Made by a program: the position numbers and the translations under genes
The notes under the pieces: generated by a model
What the model saw: only the letters and a program-made list of their open reading frames with translations
The model's database searches: none
What the model was told of the DNA's origin: nothing
Part shown: positions 17,183 to 25,800 of the stretch, piece after piece
How the letters are laid out: each line of letters starts with the position of its first letter
Position numbering within the stretch: position 1 is the stretch's first letter
Source of the DNA: Microvirga arvi
GTDB taxonomy: Bacteria > Pseudomonadota > Alphaproteobacteria > Rhizobiales > Beijerinckiaceae
NCBI RefSeq assembly: GCF_016892765.1
Contig: NZ_JAFEMD010000014.1
Span: forward strand, 1 to 64,000
Reading direction: 5' to 3'
Length of the DNA: 64,000 bases

Positions 17183-18817
17183 TTATACCGAGGCTCCAAC
17201 TGGTTTGTCTGACGGAAGGCATCCCTTCGCCTCCAACTCCTCACGGATGATCTTTTTCGTGATCTTGCCGTAAGCGGATTTCGGCAGGGAATCCCAGAAG
17301 AACACGCGTTTCGGAAGCTTGTAGCGAGCGACTTTGCCATCGAGCCAGGAGTGGAGTTCGAGTTCGTCGAGAGTCGAGCCGGAGCGCAGGACGCACACGG
17401 CAATGCCAACCTCGCCCCAGGTTCTGTCAGGCACTCCCAAGACCGCAACCTCGGCGATGTCTGGGTGTGTGAGGATCTTTTCCTCGATCTCACGTGGATA
17501 GACGTTCGAGCCGCCCGAGATGTACATGTCCGAGGCGCGACCGGTGATGTAGAGAAAGCCTTCTTCGTCCACATGGCCGAGATCGCCAGTCCTGAACCAG
17601 CCATCCCGGAATGCCTTCGCATTGGCGTCAGGGTTGTTGTAGTAGCCCGCGAAGACCGCCGGGCCGCAGACGCAGATCTCGCCTGTCACATCGGGCGGCA
17701 CTTCGCGTCCTTGATCGTCTTGGATCGAGACCTGCATGCCGGTGCGCTCGTAGCCACAGGTGCCCACCTTCACACCGGGTCCGTCCTCAGGCTCGTGGAG
17801 CGCGGGAGGAAGCACGGTGATGTTGCCGGTAACCTCGCCGAGGCCGAAATACTGCACCAGCACCTTGCCGAGCTTCTTGAGAGCATGCTTCTGATCTTCC
17901 CGGTACATGGGCGCGCCGGCATAAATCACATAGCGAAGAGATGAGTGATCGTGCGCGTCGACCGAAGGATGCTCCGTCAGCAGCTTCACGATGGTCGGCA
18001 CGGTAAACAGGTTCGTGATGCGCCACTTCTCCACCAGGGTCCAAGCCTCGTCGACGTCAAAGCGCTCGCCGGACAACAGGACCGTCTTGGCAGCCCTCGC
18101 GACCTGCACGAGCTGATGTACGCCTGCGCCATGGGAGAGCGGCGCGACCACCAGAGAGGCATCCGCGCTGGTCGTGCCCGGCATGAGATCGCAGAGATGA
18201 TTCGTGATCACGAAGGCCATCTGGCCATGGGTCAGGACTGCCGCTTTGGGGCGACCTGTCGTGCCAGACGTGAAGAAGAACCAGCATGGATCGTCATGGA
18301 CCACGGCAGCGGTCAGAGCCGACCGCCCTGTATGAAGTTCGACGAGCTCGTCGTAGTCCTCTCCGAAATCGGAACGGCCGATCGAGATCACGAAGCGGAT
18401 GTCGGGCGCTGCCTCGCGCATGCTTTTGGCATGCTCGGGAAAGTCGCTGTGGCAGATCATGCCTAAGGCGCCGCTGGCTTGGGCCAGATAGGCGACTTCG
18501 CCTGGAGTCTGGCGGAAGTTCGTCGGCACCCAGACGGCGCCAAGCCGGAAGCAGGCGAACATCGATTCGAACATCTGGTTGCAGTTCTTGGACTGCACCA
18601 GCACGCGATCTCCCTTTCGGATCCCCTTGGCTGCAAGCGCCGCCGCCATCGCATCGACGCGCCGGTCGAGATCCGACCACGTCCATGTGCGCTCGCCCCA
18701 TACAAACCCGATTTCCTGGCCGTGCCGTCGTGCCGCCTGGCGGAGGAAATGGGACAGGTTCATGACCCGCTTCGATTCGGCTATGACGCCGCTATGGGGA
18801 AGGGGAGGGCTGCTCAT
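17183..18817 (-). CDS. acyl-CoA synthetase (AMP-binding, class I adenylate-forming)
   Basis: This 544-residue enzyme activates a carboxylic acid to its CoA thioester through an acyl-AMP. The P-loop motif is FFFTSGTTGRPKAAVLTH, with YFGLGEVTGN (A5-like), GWFRTGDLGHVDEEGFLYITGR (split here as GWFRTGDLG and EEGFLYITGR) and the C-terminal lysine motif KSAYGKITKK. It is closest to medium- or long-chain fatty-acid or aromatic-acid ligases, and the substrate is uncertain. The ATG at 18817 is preceded by GGGAGG; an upstream start would add nine residues. It lies 40 bases after iclR on the same strand. Confidence 0.88.
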   Translation of the reverse strand: MSSPPLPHSGVIAESKRVMNLSHFLRQAARRHGQEIGFVWGERTWTWSDLDRRVDAMAAALAAKGIRKGDRVLVQSKNCNQMFESMFACFRLGAVWVPTNFRQTPGEVAYLAQASGALGMICHSDFPEHAKSMREAAPDIRFVISIGRSDFGEDYDELVELHTGRSALTAAVVHDDPCWFFFTSGTTGRPKAAVLTHGQMAFVITNHLCDLMPGTTSADASLVVAPLSHGAGVHQLVQVARAAKTVLLSGERFDVDEAWTLVEKWRITNLFTVPTIVKLLTEHPSVDAHDHSSLRYVIYAGAPMYREDQKHALKKLGKVLVQYFGLGEVTGNITVLPPALHEPEDGPGVKVGTCGYERTGMQVSIQDDQGREVPPDVTGEICVCGPAVFAGYYNNPDANAKAFRDGWFRTGDLGHVDEEGFLYITGRASDMYISGGSNVYPREIEEKILTHPDIAEVAVLGVPDRTWGEVGIAVCVLRSGSTLDELELHSWLDGKVARYKLPKRVFFWDSLPKSAYGKITKKIIREELEAKGCLPSDKPVGASV

Positions 18818-18857
18818 GGGGTTGCCTCCCAAAATGCATGGCAATGAATGTCTGGGA

Positions 18858-19673
18858 TCATGGCGTCGTCCCGACGGGGTGGAACATTCTGCGCAGCTTG
18901 CCTTCGACGCGCTCGACCTCAGTCCTCAGGTAGCGGACAAGTTCCGGTTGCCGCTCGGCACTCATGCGGCTGTCGATGGCGGCAATGCTGAGAGCGCCCG
19001 CGATACGTCCATCCGGGAACCTGATTGCAGCTCCGAGGCCCCATGAGCCGGCGACGATACGGCCGGGGTTGAGGGCGTAGCCCTGCAGGCGCGTCATGGC
19101 GACATCCTCCCGGATCCGCTCCGCCGAATAGTAGGCATATTGAGTATCGAGAGCTTTTGTGTTCGCGGCAAGCACGCGCTCCACCTCATCGTCACTCAGA
19201 GCTGCGAGCATGGCGAGCGAGCCGGCGCCAATGCCGAGCGGATGCTGATTTCCGGCCTGCAGGGCGTGCGTGCGCACCGGATAGGTACCTTCCTCCCGAT
19301 GGAGGCACACGGCGTAGTTTCCCCGCTTCACAGAGAGGAAGCTCGTATCCATGGTCTTATCGGAGAGGTTACGCAGGCTTTCCAGAGACAACTCAAGCAG
19401 GCCGTGCCGGCGAGACGCGAGGGTTCCAAGGACATACGCCTCCTCACCCAGATAGTACCGACGTGTCCGCGCCTCCTGCTCAACGAGACCTGCACGCATC
19501 AGCGCGAGGAGCAACCGCCTTGCAGTCGGCTTGTTGAGGCCGCTTTCCTCCACGATGTCGCTCAACTGTGCGCCGCGCTCGGCCTCTCGCCCGACAAGCG
19601 CCAGCAGGCGCAGGGCCCGATCCACACTTTGGGAGCCTGACAGATCGACGGTTGAAAAAGGGGCATCGTCCAT
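18858..19673 (-). CDS. IclR-family transcriptional regulator
   Basis: This 271-residue regulator has an N-terminal winged helix-turn-helix (SQSVDRALRLL then IVEESGLNKPTARRLLLAL, about residues 13-65) and a C-terminal GAF-like IclR effector domain with GALSIAAIDSRM. The start is uncertain. ATG 19673 gives the usual distance to the HTH. ATG 19697 lies inside a palindromic operator candidate, and no codon has a strong ribosome site. It stands at the branch point of two oppositely transcribed gene groups and probably controls both and itself. Confidence 0.85.
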   Translation of the reverse strand: MDDAPFSTVDLSGSQSVDRALRLLALVGREAERGAQLSDIVEESGLNKPTARRLLLALMRAGLVEQEARTRRYYLGEEAYVLGTLASRRHGLLELSLESLRNLSDKTMDTSFLSVKRGNYAVCLHREEGTYPVRTHALQAGNQHPLGIGAGSLAMLAALSDDEVERVLAANTKALDTQYAYYSAERIREDVAMTRLQGYALNPGRIVAGSWGLGAAIRFPDGRIAGALSIAAIDSRMSAERQPELVRYLRTEVERVEGKLRRMFHPVGTTP

Positions 19674-19690
19674 GGTGTTGTTCAACCAGA

Positions 19691-19707
19691 GGTCCATATT
19701 ATGGACC
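19691..19707. promoter_or_regulatory. IclR operator candidate 1
   Basis: GGTCCATATTATGGACC is an inverted repeat with 8-bp arms around a central T, located at the 5' end of iclR. It shares length and sequence with a second site 119 bp away (consensus GRTCCAYANWRTGGACC). Its overlap with the iclR start region suits autorepression. Confidence 0.6.
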
Positions 19708-19809
19708 AAAAAACTCAAGCATCATCCTCGTTCAAAGGCTAAATTGCTTTAGCGCGTATTGCAATGACCTGTAAGACGTGTATCTTTCCCCCGCCATCTA
19801 CGAAACAAA

Positions 19810-19826
19810 GATCCACAAAGTGGACC
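19810..19826. promoter_or_regulatory. IclR operator candidate 2
   Basis: GATCCACAAAGTGGACC is a 17-bp element with TCCAC and GTGGA arms around AAA, matching site 1 in arrangement. Its centre is 119 bp from that of site 1 and about 230 bp upstream of the TRAP permease gene. Two spaced sites would allow looping or separate control of the two arms. The remainder of 19674-20045 holds only a doubtful small frame. Confidence 0.6.
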
Positions 19827-19874
19827 TATTACGCAGTGTTTGTTGCGGCTGTTGGAATAAATGGGAGGAGGCGT

Positions 19875-20009
19875 ATGAGTACTGAGGTAAACGGTATGAC
19901 GCCTTCTTCGGATCATGCCCGCAGGCAGTCTCCTCTCCGTCGACCATATTGTGAAACATGGCGCCGAATGCGGCTCCAGACAGCCTTGAACCGTAGAACG
20001 CATCGCTGA
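19875..20009 (+). CDS. possible 44-residue small frame before the TRAP permease
   Basis: A strong ribosome site GGGAGGAGG stands four bases before an ATG opening a 44-codon frame. The product is Arg-rich and polar with no motif. It could be a leader peptide, the start of an eroded gene, or chance. The frame ends 36 bases before the TRAP permease start. Confidence 0.25.
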   Translation: MSTEVNGMTPSSDHARRQSPLRRPYCETWRRMRLQTALNRRTHR

Positions 20010-20045
20010 AACGGGGCGGCGTGATTGAGGGACATGGAGAGCAAC

Positions 20046-21914
20046 ATGGCTGCCGCCACTGATACTGTCGCCCCGTTATTGGATGACGAGGAGATCAATG
20101 CGCCTCATGTCGGCGCTCTGCTGATCCGGCCGATCGAGGCAGTATCGGCGCTGCTTCTCTGCGTCATCATCGTTCTGCTTCTGGCCGGCGTGGCCTCGCG
20201 CTACGTGTTCTCCTACCCGGTGGTCTGGATCGACGAAGCGGCGTCGATCTCTTTTCTATGGCTGGCCATGCTGGGCTCCGCCATCGCCATCGACCGGAAC
20301 GAGCATCTCAGGCTGACACTCTTCACCGGAATGTTCCCAAAAAGCATTCAAGGGTTCATCCACACGCTCGGTCTCGTGCTTACGGCGACGTTCCTGCTCA
20401 TCATGCTGCAGCCGGCCATCGAATACGTGATGGAGGAATGGTACGTCACGTCCGCAGCCCTCAACATTCCCAACAGCTTCCGCGTCTCGGCCATCGCTTT
20501 CGGCATCTTTGCGATGCTGGGCTTCATCGTGTTGCACGCGGTAAAGACATCGACCTTAAGGGATCTCGCCATATCCGTGGCGCTCGTGGCGGCTATCGTC
20601 GGGGCGCTCTGGTTCCTGACACCCGCATTGCTGCGGCTCGGCAACCTCAACATCCTCATCTTCCTCGTCGGTGTCGTGGCCGTATGTCTCGTGATGGGAG
20701 TGCCGATTGCATTCTGTTTCGGCATAGGAACTCTAGCATTCCTGGCCTTCAGCACGCGGGTACCGATCTTCGTCATGATCGGACGCATGGATGAGGGTAT
20801 GTCGAGCATCATTCTCCTGTCGGTGCCGATCTTCGTGTTCCTCGGCTGCATCCTCGATGCAACCGGCATGGGGAAAGCCATTGTTGACTTCCTCGCCTCT
20901 CTCCTGGGTCATGTGCGAGCAGGCATGTCCTATGTGCTGCTCGGCTCTCTCTTCCTGGTCTCCGGCATCTCCGGCTCGAAGGTGTCGGACATGGCGACTG
21001 TCGCCCCGGCTTTGTTCCCGGAGATGAAACGGCGCGGGCACAAGCCACGGGAGATGATTGCTCTGTTGGCGACAGGTGCCGCCATGGCGGATACGGTTCC
21101 GCCGAGCATCGTGCTGATCGTGCTGGGTTCGGTAGCCGGTGTCTCCATCGCAGGCCTGTTCACGAGCGGCTTCGTGGTCGCCATGGTGCTGCTCGCGGTA
21201 TTGGCCGTTCTGGCGCGGATGAAGGCTGCCGGCGAGCATCTCGGCGATGTGCGTCGCGCACCCTTCCGGACGATGTGGCGCACGTTGATTGTCGCTGCGC
21301 CGGCACTGGTCCTGCCGTTCATCATCCGAAGTGCCGTAGGCGGCGGCGTCGCTACGGCGACCGAGGTCTCGACGATCGCGGTTTTGTACGCCCTGATCAT
21401 CGGTATCTTCCTCTATGGCGGCATCGGACTGCGCAAGTTCTATGACATGCTCGTGGAGACGGCAGCGTTGAGCGGCGCAATCCTTCTGATCCTCGGCACA
21501 GCGCTTGCCATGGCCTGGGCGCTGACCCAGACGGGTTTCGCACAGCAGCTTGCAACGTTCATGGCAGGCCTGCCCGGCGGCTGGATCATCTTCATGGCCG
21601 TAACCATCGTGGTGTTTCTGCTTCTCGGTTGCGTGCTCGAAGGGCTTCCTGCCATCGTCCTGATGGCGCCGCTCATGTTCCCGATCGCGAAGAACCTCGG
21701 CATCAACGACATCCACTATTCCATGGTCGTCGTGACCGCGATGAACATCGGCCTGATGGCCCCGCCCATCGGCATCGGCTTCTACATCGCCTGCAAGATC
21801 GGCAACGTCTCGCCAGACGAAGCCATGGGGGCGATCTGGCCCTATATCGTAGCCTTGCTCGTCGGCCTTGTGCTGATCGCCGCGATCCCTGGCATTTCCA
21901 CCGCCTTCCTGTGA
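20046..21914 (+). CDS. dctM: TRAP transporter fused permease (DctQ-DctM)
   Basis: This 622-residue inner-membrane protein has an N-terminal four-helix DctQ domain (about residues 25-180, with WIDEAASISFLWLAMLG) followed by a DctM domain. The DctM part shows MGVPIAFCFGIG, SVPIFVFLG, GISGSKVSDMATVAPALFP and the C-terminal MAPPIGIGFYIACKIG. Together with the periplasmic DctP encoded next, it takes up a carboxylate using the sodium gradient. Fusion of the two membrane subunits is known in this family. ATG 20046 is chosen because GGAGAGCAAC precedes it; ATG 20034 and TTG 20025 are alternatives. Confidence 0.92.
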   Translation: MAAATDTVAPLLDDEEINAPHVGALLIRPIEAVSALLLCVIIVLLLAGVASRYVFSYPVVWIDEAASISFLWLAMLGSAIAIDRNEHLRLTLFTGMFPKSIQGFIHTLGLVLTATFLLIMLQPAIEYVMEEWYVTSAALNIPNSFRVSAIAFGIFAMLGFIVLHAVKTSTLRDLAISVALVAAIVGALWFLTPALLRLGNLNILIFLVGVVAVCLVMGVPIAFCFGIGTLAFLAFSTRVPIFVMIGRMDEGMSSIILLSVPIFVFLGCILDATGMGKAIVDFLASLLGHVRAGMSYVLLGSLFLVSGISGSKVSDMATVAPALFPEMKRRGHKPREMIALLATGAAMADTVPPSIVLIVLGSVAGVSIAGLFTSGFVVAMVLLAVLAVLARMKAAGEHLGDVRRAPFRTMWRTLIVAAPALVLPFIIRSAVGGGVATATEVSTIAVLYALIIGIFLYGGIGLRKFYDMLVETAALSGAILLILGTALAMAWALTQTGFAQQLATFMAGLPGGWIIFMAVTIVVFLLLGCVLEGLPAIVLMAPLMFPIAKNLGINDIHYSMVVVTAMNIGLMAPPIGIGFYIACKIGNVSPDEAMGAIWPYIVALLVGLVLIAAIPGISTAFL

Positions 21915-21966
21915 CGGTGGAGCCCATTTGAAGATACCTGCCACAAAAACCACGAGGGAGAGAAAC

Positions 21967-22977
21967 ATGATTATTTCACGCCGCACCATGCTGCAGGGCT
22001 CCGCCTCAGCCGCATTGGTCACCAGCTTCGGGGTTCGCGCTCAGTCCGCCGAGTTCACGTACAAATACGCCAACAATCTGCCGGTCACGCACCCGATGAA
22101 CCTGCGCGCGAAAGAGGCAGCTGATAGGATCAAGCAGGAGACCGGAGGCCGGGTCGAGATCCAGATCTTCCCCAATAACCAGCTCGGCTCCGACACCGAT
22201 ATGCTGAGCCAAGTCAGGTCGGGCGGTGTGGAGTTCTTCACCCTCTCTCCGCTGATCCTGTCCACCCTCGTGCCCAATGCCTCGATCAGCGGCATTGGCT
22301 TCGCATTCCCGAATTACGACAGCGTCTGGAAGGCCATGGATGGCGACCTCGGCGCCTATGTGCGCGGCCAGATATCCAAGGTGAATCTCGTCGTGATGGA
22401 CAAGATCTGGGACAACGGCTTCCGGCAGATCACGAGCTCGAGCAAGCCGATCCAGACGCCCGACGATCTGAAGGGCTTCAAGATCCGTGTTCCGGTAAGC
22501 CCGCTCTGGACCTCCATGTTCACCGCCTTCGGCTCGGCTCCGGCCAGCATCAACTTCGCCGAAGTCTACACTGCGCTGCAGACGAAGGTGGTCGACGGAC
22601 AGGAGAATCCGCTTGCGATCCTCTCCACCGCGAAACTCTACGAGGTCCAGAAATACGTCTCCATGACCAACCATATGTGGGATGGTTTCTGGTTCCTGGC
22701 CAACCGCCGGGCCTGGGAGCGGCTGCCGGAAGACCTGCGCGCTGTTGTGGCCAAGCACCTCAACGCGGCAGCCGTGGAGGAACGTACTGACGTGGCAAAG
22801 CTCAATGCAGGCCTCAAGGACGAACTCGTCTCGAAGGGCATGCAGTTCAACGATCCGGATCCGGCCCTCTTCCGTGAGGCTCTGCGGAAAGCAGGGTTCT
22901 ATGCGGAATGGAAGAAGAAGTACGGCGACGAGGCCTGGGCCATTCTCGAGAAGTCCGTAGGCGGCAGCCTGACCTGA
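21967..22977 (+). CDS. dctP: TRAP transporter substrate-binding protein (DctP family)
   Basis: This 336-residue periplasmic protein has a Tat-like or Sec signal (SRRTMLQGSASAALVTSFGVRA). Family features are FPNNQLGSDTDMLSQVRSG, the SDLKGFKIRVP-like stretch DDLKGFKIRVPVSP with the substrate-carboxylate Arg, and AEVYTALQTKVVDGQENP. GAGGGAGAG precedes the ATG. It gives specificity to the fused permease. The ligand is a carboxylic acid of unknown identity, plausibly the substrate of the acyl-CoA ligase in the divergent arm. Confidence 0.92.
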   Translation: MIISRRTMLQGSASAALVTSFGVRAQSAEFTYKYANNLPVTHPMNLRAKEAADRIKQETGGRVEIQIFPNNQLGSDTDMLSQVRSGGVEFFTLSPLILSTLVPNASISGIGFAFPNYDSVWKAMDGDLGAYVRGQISKVNLVVMDKIWDNGFRQITSSSKPIQTPDDLKGFKIRVPVSPLWTSMFTAFGSAPASINFAEVYTALQTKVVDGQENPLAILSTAKLYEVQKYVSMTNHMWDGFWFLANRRAWERLPEDLRAVVAKHLNAAAVEERTDVAKLNAGLKDELVSKGMQFNDPDPALFREALRKAGFYAEWKKKYGDEAWAILEKSVGGSLT

Positions 22978-23001
22978 TCTCGGCAGCCGGATTTGATTTT
23001 C

Positions 23002-23026
23002 GCGACCGGCGAGATCCGCCGGTCGC
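23002..23026 (+). other. intergenic stem-loop after dctP
   Basis: GCGACCGGCG, loop AGATC and CGCCGGTCGC form a perfect 10-bp stem 24 bases after the dctP stop, without a T-run. It probably stabilises the upstream message rather than ending it, since three genes follow on the same strand. Confidence 0.75.
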
Positions 23027-23120
23027 ATATCCAGGCTCGGAATCGCTCCTGAGGGAAGGGGACGGCTCTTTGCCTGGAGGGCGCGAATGCCTGCTGGGTT
23101 CGCATGCGGTGGAGAACTTC

Positions 23121-23924
23121 ATGGTCGACCGTTTGAGGGGGAAAGCCGCCGTCGTGTTCGGCGCCGGATCCTCGGGCCCCGGCTGGGGCAACGGCAAGGC
23201 CGCCGCCGTAGCCTACGCGCGGGAGGGTGCCCGCATAGCCTGCATTGACCTTATCCAGGAGGCTGCGGAGGAAACCGCATCCATCATCGCGAAGGATGGC
23301 GGTGAGGCGATTGCGATTGCTGCCGATGTTACCGACGCGAGCTCGGTGGAAGGCGCCGTCGCGCGGACGATCGAGGCCTTTGGGCGCATCGACATCCTGC
23401 ACAACAATGTGGGCGTGACCCATATGGGCGGTCCTGTGGAATTGACCGAAGAGCAGTTCGAGGCCGCGCTGAAGCTGAATATCGGACCCGTCTACCGCAC
23501 GGCGAAGGCCGTTATCCCGCACATGCTGCGGCAGGGGAGCGGTGCCATCGTCAACATCTCCTCCCTCGCGGCGATCCGCTGGACGGGGTATCCCTATTTC
23601 GCCTATTACGCCACCAAGGCAGCGGTGAACCAGGCGACGGTGGCAATCGCGATGCAATATGCCCGTCAGGGCATCCGGGCCAATTGCATCATGCCGGGTC
23701 TTATCGACACGCCGCTGATCTACCGGCAAATCTCCGGGCAGTATGCCACTGTGGAGGAGATGGTGGCGGCGCGCAGCGCCGCTGTTCCAATGGGCCGGAT
23801 GGGAACCGCTTGGGACGTTGCCAATGCGGCAGTATTCCTTGCTTCCGACGAGGCGCAGTTCATTACCGGAGTGTGCCTGCCGGTGGACGGTGGGCAGAGC
23901 TGCGCCGTGTCAGAATTTCGCTGA
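23121..23924 (+). CDS. SDR family oxidoreductase with GPGWGNG cofactor loop
   Basis: This 267-residue short-chain dehydrogenase has an extended glycine loop, GAGSSGPGWGNGKA, in place of the usual TGxxxGIG. Asp43 ends the second strand, pointing to NAD. It also has NNVG, Ser147/148 and Tyr162/Lys166. The ATG at 23121 follows GTGGAGAAC; the frame is open far upstream but that part is not SDR-like. It probably oxidises or reduces an intermediate of the pathway served by the TRAP transporter. I cannot name the substrate. Confidence 0.85.
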   Translation: MVDRLRGKAAVVFGAGSSGPGWGNGKAAAVAYAREGARIACIDLIQEAAEETASIIAKDGGEAIAIAADVTDASSVEGAVARTIEAFGRIDILHNNVGVTHMGGPVELTEEQFEAALKLNIGPVYRTAKAVIPHMLRQGSGAIVNISSLAAIRWTGYPYFAYYATKAAVNQATVAIAMQYARQGIRANCIMPGLIDTPLIYRQISGQYATVEEMVAARSAAVPMGRMGTAWDVANAAVFLASDEAQFITGVCLPVDGGQSCAVSEFR

Positions 23925-23937
23925 TAGGACAAGTTCA

Positions 23938-24819
23938 ATGGCCTTTGCAACCACAAGCGATGGCGTGCGGCTTTTCTACCAATCCGCTGGAAAAGGCATA
24001 CCCATCGTCTTCGTGCACGAGTTCGGGGGTAATCACTGGAGCTGGGAGCCACAGGTCAGCTACTTTTCCCGCAGGCACGAATGCATCACTTTCTCGGCTC
24101 GCGGCTATCCGCCCTCGGATATCCCAGGCGACGCGGAAAAGTACTCCCAGTCCCGCGCCGCCGACGATATCATCGGTGTCATGGATGCAGCCGGGATTGA
24201 GACAGCCCATGTCGTCGGCCTGTCGATGGGGGCGTTCGCCAGCCTGCATGCCGCACTGCGGTATCCCGGACGCATCCGGTCTGCTGTCGTTGCAGGAGCA
24301 GGTTATGGCTCGGAGCGGGAGTATCAGGAGTTCTTCCGACGCAACTCCGAGCAGGTGGCAAAGGGCTTCGAAGAGCGCGGCGCCCGCGTCTTTGCTCCGG
24401 TCTATGGGGAAAGCGCGTCGCGGGTTCAGTTCCAGGAGAAGGACCCCCGTGGCTGGCAGCTTTTCGTAGAGCGGATGGCGCAGCATTCCGATAAGGGTGC
24501 CGCCAACACCATGCGCGGCGTGCAGATGCGACGACCGTCACTCTACGATCTGGAGGACGAGCTTCGCGCGCTTCAGGTTCCGCTGCTCGTGGTCGTCGGC
24601 GACGAGGACGATCATTCGATCCAGCCCGGCATCTTCCTGAAACGGACGGTGCCCCGCTGCGGTCTCACCATGTTCCCGAAGTCTGGCCACACCTTGAACC
24701 TGGAGGAGCCGGCGCTGTTCAATCATCTCGTGGCGGAGTTCCTCGCTCAGGTGGACGCCGGGCGATGGGGGCCTCGGGACCCGCGATCCGATCCGACGCA
24801 GATCATGCGCGCGGACTAA
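23938..24819 (+). CDS. alpha/beta hydrolase
   Basis: This 293-residue alpha/beta-fold hydrolase has the oxyanion segment VFVHEFGGNHWSW, nucleophile Ser96 in GLSMGA, an acid in VVGDEDDHS and catalytic His in SGHTLNLEEP. There is no signal peptide, so it is cytoplasmic. It resembles the PcaD/MhpC group of enol-lactone and C-C bond hydrolases, but its true substrate is unknown. It starts 13 bases after the SDR and is surely in the same operon. Confidence 0.85.
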   Translation: MAFATTSDGVRLFYQSAGKGIPIVFVHEFGGNHWSWEPQVSYFSRRHECITFSARGYPPSDIPGDAEKYSQSRAADDIIGVMDAAGIETAHVVGLSMGAFASLHAALRYPGRIRSAVVAGAGYGSEREYQEFFRRNSEQVAKGFEERGARVFAPVYGESASRVQFQEKDPRGWQLFVERMAQHSDKGAANTMRGVQMRRPSLYDLEDELRALQVPLLVVVGDEDDHSIQPGIFLKRTVPRCGLTMFPKSGHTLNLEEPALFNHLVAEFLAQVDAGRWGPRDPRSDPTQIMRAD

Positions 24820-24847
24820 CATTGCGGGAGGTGGCGGGGAACCAACC

Positions 24848-25705
24848 ATGAGACGCATTCATCATTCGGGTCCCACTGCGCCGGAACGTATCGCGGCCGT
24901 CGCCGGTTCGGCCGTTCCGCTCCGCTTCGTGCTGGAGCCCGGCCAGACTGTCGACGAGGCCGTCGCTTTGGGGATGAAGGCCTCTGGCTGCATCGGCGGC
25001 TTCGTGGCCTTCGAAGGCGGCCGGTGCGAACCATTCCGATACGTCATGCCTGCAGCATCCTCTGATCCACGATACGCCGCCTGGTACAGCGAAACCTTCG
25101 AACCGGTTGGCCCTGTAACCATCAGGCGGGCCTGTGCCATCGTCGGAGTGAGGGATGGAAAGCCCTTCCTCCACTGCCACGGCATCTGGGATACGTCCGA
25201 AGGACCGCGTATGGGTCACATGCTTGCTCCCGTGACAACGGTGTCGGAGCCCATCGTGGTCAAAGGGATCGGCTTTAGGGACGCCAACTTCGAGGCCATG
25301 CCCGACCCGGAAACCAACTTTACCCTCTTCGAACCGGTTCGATTCGCCGGTGCAAACTTCATGACATCGGGCGTTCGCATGCTGCTCGCAAAAGTTCGCC
25401 CGAACGAGGACATCAGTCTTGCCATCGAGAAGATCTGCTTACGACATGGCATTGAAACGGCTAAGATTCATGGGATCGGCAGCCTGAACGGAGTGCGCTT
25501 CGTCGACGGAACTCAGGTGGATTCGTATGCGACTGAGGTTTCGATCCGAGATGGCATCGTGAAGAGCGATGGCAATCAGCTGGTAGCGCAACTTGCCATC
25601 GATGTCGTTGACATGGAGGGAGTTATCTCCTCCGGGAAACTCGTTCGGGGCGATAATCCTGTCTGCATTACGTTCGAGATAGTGGTCGAGGAGAACCAGG
25701 GATAA
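24848..25705 (+). CDS. tandem PPC (DUF296) domain protein
   Basis: This 285-residue protein has two PPC/DUF296 domains. The first spans about residues 20-150 (AVALGMKASGCIGGFVAFEGG, here read as separate GMKASGCIGGFVAF and the HCHG motif in FLHCHGIWDT). The second spans about 165-283 (NEDISLAIEKICLRHGI and AKIHGIGSLNGV). In plants single PPC domains accompany AT-hooks, but bacterial stand-alone forms have no settled function. Its place at the end of the TRAP-SDR-hydrolase row, 28 bases after the hydrolase, suggests an enzymatic or binding role on a pathway compound. I infer no reaction. Confidence 0.8.
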   Translation: MRRIHHSGPTAPERIAAVAGSAVPLRFVLEPGQTVDEAVALGMKASGCIGGFVAFEGGRCEPFRYVMPAASSDPRYAAWYSETFEPVGPVTIRRACAIVGVRDGKPFLHCHGIWDTSEGPRMGHMLAPVTTVSEPIVVKGIGFRDANFEAMPDPETNFTLFEPVRFAGANFMTSGVRMLLAKVRPNEDISLAIEKICLRHGIETAKIHGIGSLNGVRFVDGTQVDSYATEVSIRDGIVKSDGNQLVAQLAIDVVDMEGVISSGKLVRGDNPVCITFEIVVEENQG

Positions 25706-25800
25706 AAGCCTTACCCGATGTGCCTTCCGCATGAGGTCGGACGTCTGGCGTCGTAGCAAGCAGATCTTCAACTGGCGAAGCCGAGCCTCTTCCGGCGCCC

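Noticed and set aside
20733-22022. 429-codon frame on the minus strand
   Set aside because: Opposite the fused TRAP permease; composition rich in His, Asp, Gln and Arg is typical of antisense to membrane genes.
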